Part shown: positions 60,888 through 64,000 of the stretch, piece by piece
How the letters are laid out: each line of letters starts with the position of its first letter
Position numbering within the stretch: the stretch's first letter is position 1
Assembly (NCBI GenBank): GCA_963761755.1
Contig: CAVXIC010000007.1
Span: 744,001 to 808,000 of the forward strand
Reading direction: 5' to 3'
DNA length: 64,000 nt
Origin: CAJXVA01 sp963761755
GTDB lineage: Bacteria; Myxococcota_A; Polyangia; Nannocystales; Nannocystaceae
Made by a program: the position numbers and the translations under genes
Notes under the pieces: model-generated
Told to the model about the DNA's origin: nothing
Seen by the model: only the letters and a program-made list of their open reading frames with translations
Databases searched by the model: none

Positions 60888-63554
60888 CTAGACGACGAAG
60901 TTGACCAGGCGCCCGGGCACGACGATGACCCGCTTGGGCTCCGCGCCCCCGAGCCACCGCTGAACCTCGTCGGACGCGCGCGCCATCGCCTCCAGCTCCG
61001 CCTTGGAGGCGGACTTGGGGACCTCGAGCTCGCCCCGGCGCTTGCCGCCCACCTGGAGCACGAGCGTGAACGTGTCGTCGACCAGCAGGCTGTCGTCGGC
61101 GGCTGGCCAGGGCTCGTACGCCAAGCTCCCGGTCCGACCGAGGGCGCGCCAGATCTCCTCGGCCAGGTGCGGCGCGAACGGAGCCAGGAGCAGGCAGAAC
61201 TGCGACGCGGCGTCGTGGCCGATCACGGCACCGTCGGCTTGGATGTCGCGAACGAAGACCATCATCGAGGCGATGGCGGTGTTGAACGCCATCCGATCGG
61301 TGCGCTCGGTGACCTCGGCGATGGTTCGGTGCAAGAGCTTGCGCTGGACCGGGTTGCCCTCGCCCTCGGGCAGATCCCGCACCGCGCCCTCGTCGTCCCA
61401 CAGCAGCCGATGCACCCGCTGCAAGAACCGGTAGCTGCCGGCCATGTCGGTCGTCTGCCAAGGCACGCTCTTCTCCAGCGGACCCATCGCCATCTCGTAG
61501 ACCCGAATGGCGTCGGACCCATACAGCGCGATGACCTCGTCGGGGTTGACGACGTTGCCGCGGCTCTTGGACATCTTGTCCCACTGCACCTCCACGCGCT
61601 CGCCGGTCTCCTTGACCGCGAAGACCTCTTCCCCTCGGTCGTCGGTCGATGCCTCGACGTCCTCGGGCAAGAACACGATCTTCTTCCCGTCCGCATCGCG
61701 TCGCTTGTCGAGCGGCACGTAGGTGGCGCCGAGGATCATGCCTTGGTTGACCAGGCGCTCGAAGGGCTCCTTGGTGTGGACCCACCCCAGGTCGTACAGG
61801 ACCTTGTGCCAGAAGCGCGAGTACAGCAGGTGGGTCGCGGCATGCTCGATGCCTCCGACGTACAGGTCGACCGGGAGCCAGTACCGTTCCACGTCCTTCG
61901 ACCACGGCGCGTCGGCGTTGCCGGGGTCGGCGAAGCGCAGGTAGTACCAGCAGCTCCCGGCCCACTGGGGCATGGTGTTGACCTCGCGCTGCTGTCCTCC
62001 GGGCAGGTTGCGCCACTGCGTCGCGCGAGCCAGCGGCGGCTCACCGTGCTCCGAAGGGTTGTAGTCGGGCACGCTGGGCAGCTCGACGGGGAGCGCAGAC
62101 TCCTCGAGCGGCGTGACCCTGCCGTCCTCCTCGTAGACCAAGGGGAACGGCTCGCCCCAGTAGCGCTGCCGACTGAACAACCAATCGCGAAGCTTGTAGT
62201 TGACCGTGCCGACGCCCATCCCCTCGTCCACGAGGTGCGCGATCATCTTCGTCTTGGCCTCGCTCGTCGTCAGGCCGTCGATCGCCGGTGAGTTCACGCA
62301 GACCCCCACCCCGACGAACGCCGCCGCCTGAACGTCCACATCCTCGGCGCCGGAGGTCGGCGCGACCACTTGAACGATCGGCAGGTCCTTGGCCTTGGCG
62401 AACGCGTGGTCGCGCTCGTCGTGCCCGGGCACCGCCATGATCGCCCCGGTGCCGTAGCCCATCAGGACGTAGTCGGCGATGAACACGGGGATGGTCGCGC
62501 CGGTGAGTGGATGCACCGCGCGCGCGCCGGTGTCGACCCCGGTCTTGAGCCCCTCGGCAGACGCGGTCTGTCGCTCTCGCTCGCTTCGCAGGCTGGTCTG
62601 CTTGACGTAGGCGTCGACGGCGTCCTTGCAGGCTGCCGTGGTGATGGTCTCGACGAGCGCGTGCTCGGGGGCGAGCACCATGTAGGTGGCCCCGTAGAGC
62701 GTGTCGGGGCGGGTCGTGAACACCTCCAGCGACGCGTTGGCGTGCCCTTCGATGCCGAAGCGAATCTCGGCGCCCTCGGACCGCCCCACCCAGTTGCGCT
62801 GAATCTCCAGCACGTGCGCCGGCCAGTCGAGCCCTTCGAGGTCCTCGAGCAGGCGATCGGCGTACTCGGTGATCCGCAGCATCCACTGCTTCATCGGCCG
62901 CCGCTCGACCTCGTAGCCGGCCTCGACGTGCTCGGCGACCTCCTCGTTCGCAAGCACGATGCGCAGCGCGGGGCACCAGTTGACCGGGGCTTCGTTGAGG
63001 TACGCCAGACGCCGGTCATCGCGATAGCGGGCGACGGCGCGCTCCCCCTGCGCCGTGACGTCCGCGGGGATCGGCAGCGCTTCGATCGGTTTGGCCACCT
63101 TGGCCTCGCGGTCGTAGTAGTGCTTCCACATCTGCAGGAAGATCCACTGCGTCCACTTGTAGTAACCCGGGTCGGTCGTGTTGATCTCCCGCGACCAGTC
63201 GTAGGAGAAGCCCAGTCGCTTGAGCTGGCTGCGAAAGTTTCCGCTGGTCTCCTCGATGACGTCCGAGGGGTGACGGCCGCTCTTCATCGCGTGGCGCTCG
63301 GCGGGAAGGCCGAAGGCATCCCATCCCATGGGATGCAGCACGTTGAACCCACGCATCCTCTTGTAGCGGGCGACGATGTCGGTGGCCGTGTAGCCCTCGA
63401 CGTGTCCAACGTGCAGCCCGTTGCCCGAGGGGTACGGGAACATGTCCAGCACGTAGTACTTCGGCTTCTCGGGGTCCACCTGGACGCGGAACGTCTCGTG
63501 CTCCTCCCAATAGGCCTGCCAACGCGCTTCGATCGCTTGAGGGTCGTAGCCCAT
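60888..63554 (-). CDS. leuS: Leucyl-tRNA synthetase
   Basis: An 888-residue class I aminoacyl-tRNA synthetase that charges tRNA-Leu. The HIGH motif is GLHVGHVEGY (His at about 48-51) and KMSKSRGNVV near residue 650 is the KMSKS loop. The editing domain with TTRPDTLYGATYMVLAPEH is present in the middle, and length fits the bacterial type. ATG 63554 (MGYDPQAI) was preferred over a TTG at 63590. The stop TAG is part of a CTAG that is followed on the minus strand by CAGCCC. Confidence 0.97.
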   Translation of the reverse strand: MGYDPQAIEARWQAYWEEHETFRVQVDPEKPKYYVLDMFPYPSGNGLHVGHVEGYTATDIVARYKRMRGFNVLHPMGWDAFGLPAERHAMKSGRHPSDVIEETSGNFRSQLKRLGFSYDWSREINTTDPGYYKWTQWIFLQMWKHYYDREAKVAKPIEALPIPADVTAQGERAVARYRDDRRLAYLNEAPVNWCPALRIVLANEEVAEHVEAGYEVERRPMKQWMLRITEYADRLLEDLEGLDWPAHVLEIQRNWVGRSEGAEIRFGIEGHANASLEVFTTRPDTLYGATYMVLAPEHALVETITTAACKDAVDAYVKQTSLRSERERQTASAEGLKTGVDTGARAVHPLTGATIPVFIADYVLMGYGTGAIMAVPGHDERDHAFAKAKDLPIVQVVAPTSGAEDVDVQAAAFVGVGVCVNSPAIDGLTTSEAKTKMIAHLVDEGMGVGTVNYKLRDWLFSRQRYWGEPFPLVYEEDGRVTPLEESALPVELPSVPDYNPSEHGEPPLARATQWRNLPGGQQREVNTMPQWAGSCWYYLRFADPGNADAPWSKDVERYWLPVDLYVGGIEHAATHLLYSRFWHKVLYDLGWVHTKEPFERLVNQGMILGATYVPLDKRRDADGKKIVFLPEDVEASTDDRGEEVFAVKETGERVEVQWDKMSKSRGNVVNPDEVIALYGSDAIRVYEMAMGPLEKSVPWQTTDMAGSYRFLQRVHRLLWDDEGAVRDLPEGEGNPVQRKLLHRTIAEVTERTDRMAFNTAIASMMVFVRDIQADGAVIGHDAASQFCLLLAPFAPHLAEEIWRALGRTGSLAYEPWPAADDSLLVDDTFTLVLQVGGKRRGELEVPKSASKAELEAMARASDEVQRWLGGAEPKRVIVVPGRLVNFVV

Positions 63555-63605
63555 GCCGGGCACGCTAGTCCGCTTTGCAGCCGTTGCCAACGCCCAAGGC
63601 GGGCG

Positions 63606-64000
63606 TCACGGACACGGCACGTCGCCGTCGTCGAGCATCCGCACGGCGCCGGCCTCGACCACCTCGGCAGGCACGATGATCTCCGGGTCTGCGTCGAGCG
63701 CGTGGCAGCGGGCCTCGGTCTCCAAGTCGGTGTAGGTGATCACGGTCTGCACCTCGTAGCGCCCACCCTGCGACACCTCGACGCCCAAGAGCGTGGACGG
63801 GTCGGTGTTGGGGCACGAGAAGGCGTCGCCTTCGAGCGTCGGAGGGTCGACCGGGACGGTGCACGGCGTCGGCGGAGGCGACTCACACCCCACGCGTCGC
63901 GCGACGAGCTGCACCCCCGTCACGCCGACGATGCCGCACAGCGGCTCGGGGTTGATGTCCAGCAGCAGCAAGACCGAGCCGGGGGTGGCCGAACCTCCGC
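63606..64000 (-). CDS. Partial hypothetical protein, 5' end beyond window
   Basis: The frame is open to the window end, so only the C-terminal 131 residues are visible. They include PLCGIVGVTGVQLVARRVGC, several Pro/Cys pairs (CTVPVDPP, FSCPNTDP) and end VPCP. The Cys content suggests an exported, disulfide-containing protein; no family is recognised. It lies 51 bp upstream of leuS on the same strand. Confidence 0.5.
   Translation of the reverse strand, partial: GGSATPGSVLLLLDINPEPLCGIVGVTGVQLVARRVGCESPPPTPCTVPVDPPTLEGDAFSCPNTDPSTLLGVEVSQGGRYEVQTVITYTDLETEARCHALDADPEIIVPAEVVEAGAVRMLDDGDVPCP

Overview
The window is high-GC, densely coded chromosomal DNA that looks like a myxobacterium, most likely of the Nannocystineae type. 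The pointers are the many lipoproteins with Ser/Thr/Gly/Asp-rich spacers after the lipid-accepting Cys, a Cys-rich CGDG...DDGN repeat, VWA lipoproteins with an IDNSGTM motif, a MYXO-CTERM-like C-terminus, zinc-ribbon plus TPR proteins and an RpoH-like sigma factor. This placement is inferred from protein style; no rRNA or marker-gene search was possible. I call 51 complete protein genes, two partial ones at the window edges, and one tRNA. There is no prophage, CRISPR array or intact insertion sequence.

Layout. 0-10 kb: a cut STAS-like gene, a VOC protein, two coupled alpha/beta-hydrolase lipoproteins, an AttH-like protein, a TPR lipoprotein, two LolC/E-type permeases and a PilZ protein with a lipoprotein. 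10-18.4 kb: a beta-barrel protein coupled to a zinc-ribbon/Pro-Glu membrane protein, a helical-repeat protein, TatA, then a run of lytic transglycosylase, MoeA, RluA-type pseudouridine synthase and PP2C phosphatase. 18.4-28.5 kb: the sigma factor, a GT-C membrane protein, small unknowns, an APH/P-loop fusion, a universal stress protein, an OmpA-type surface protein, an aldo/keto reductase coupled to queF, and tRNA-His. 28.5-38 kb: lipoproteins, a Tat-exported amidase, a membrane protein, a pair of palindromic CTAG-bounded elements, and a zinc-ribbon/TPR protein coupled to a TFIIB-type zinc protein. 36.8-43.8 kb: a two-component system with pyrE, repeat proteins and purQ. 44.5-64 kb: a FadL-type porin, a large PilY1-like protein, a GNAT enzyme, an S9 peptidase, a long PurS-PurL fusion, two paralogous VWA lipoproteins, leuS and a cut gene.

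How it fits together. Most genes are cell-envelope functions (lipoproteins, porins, peptidoglycan hydrolases, Tat, LolC/E-like permeases) mixed with housekeeping genes (purQ, purL, pyrE, leuS, queF, moeA). Several neighbours are translationally coupled by ATGA, GTGA or TGATG junctions. The most unusual DNA is at 33.2-33.5 kb: two adjacent inverted-repeat elements, each bounded by CTAG, sit between two convergent genes whose stop codons are the flanking CTAGs. A second copy of one element end lies at 0.9 kb, which makes this a dispersed, probably mobile, repeat family.
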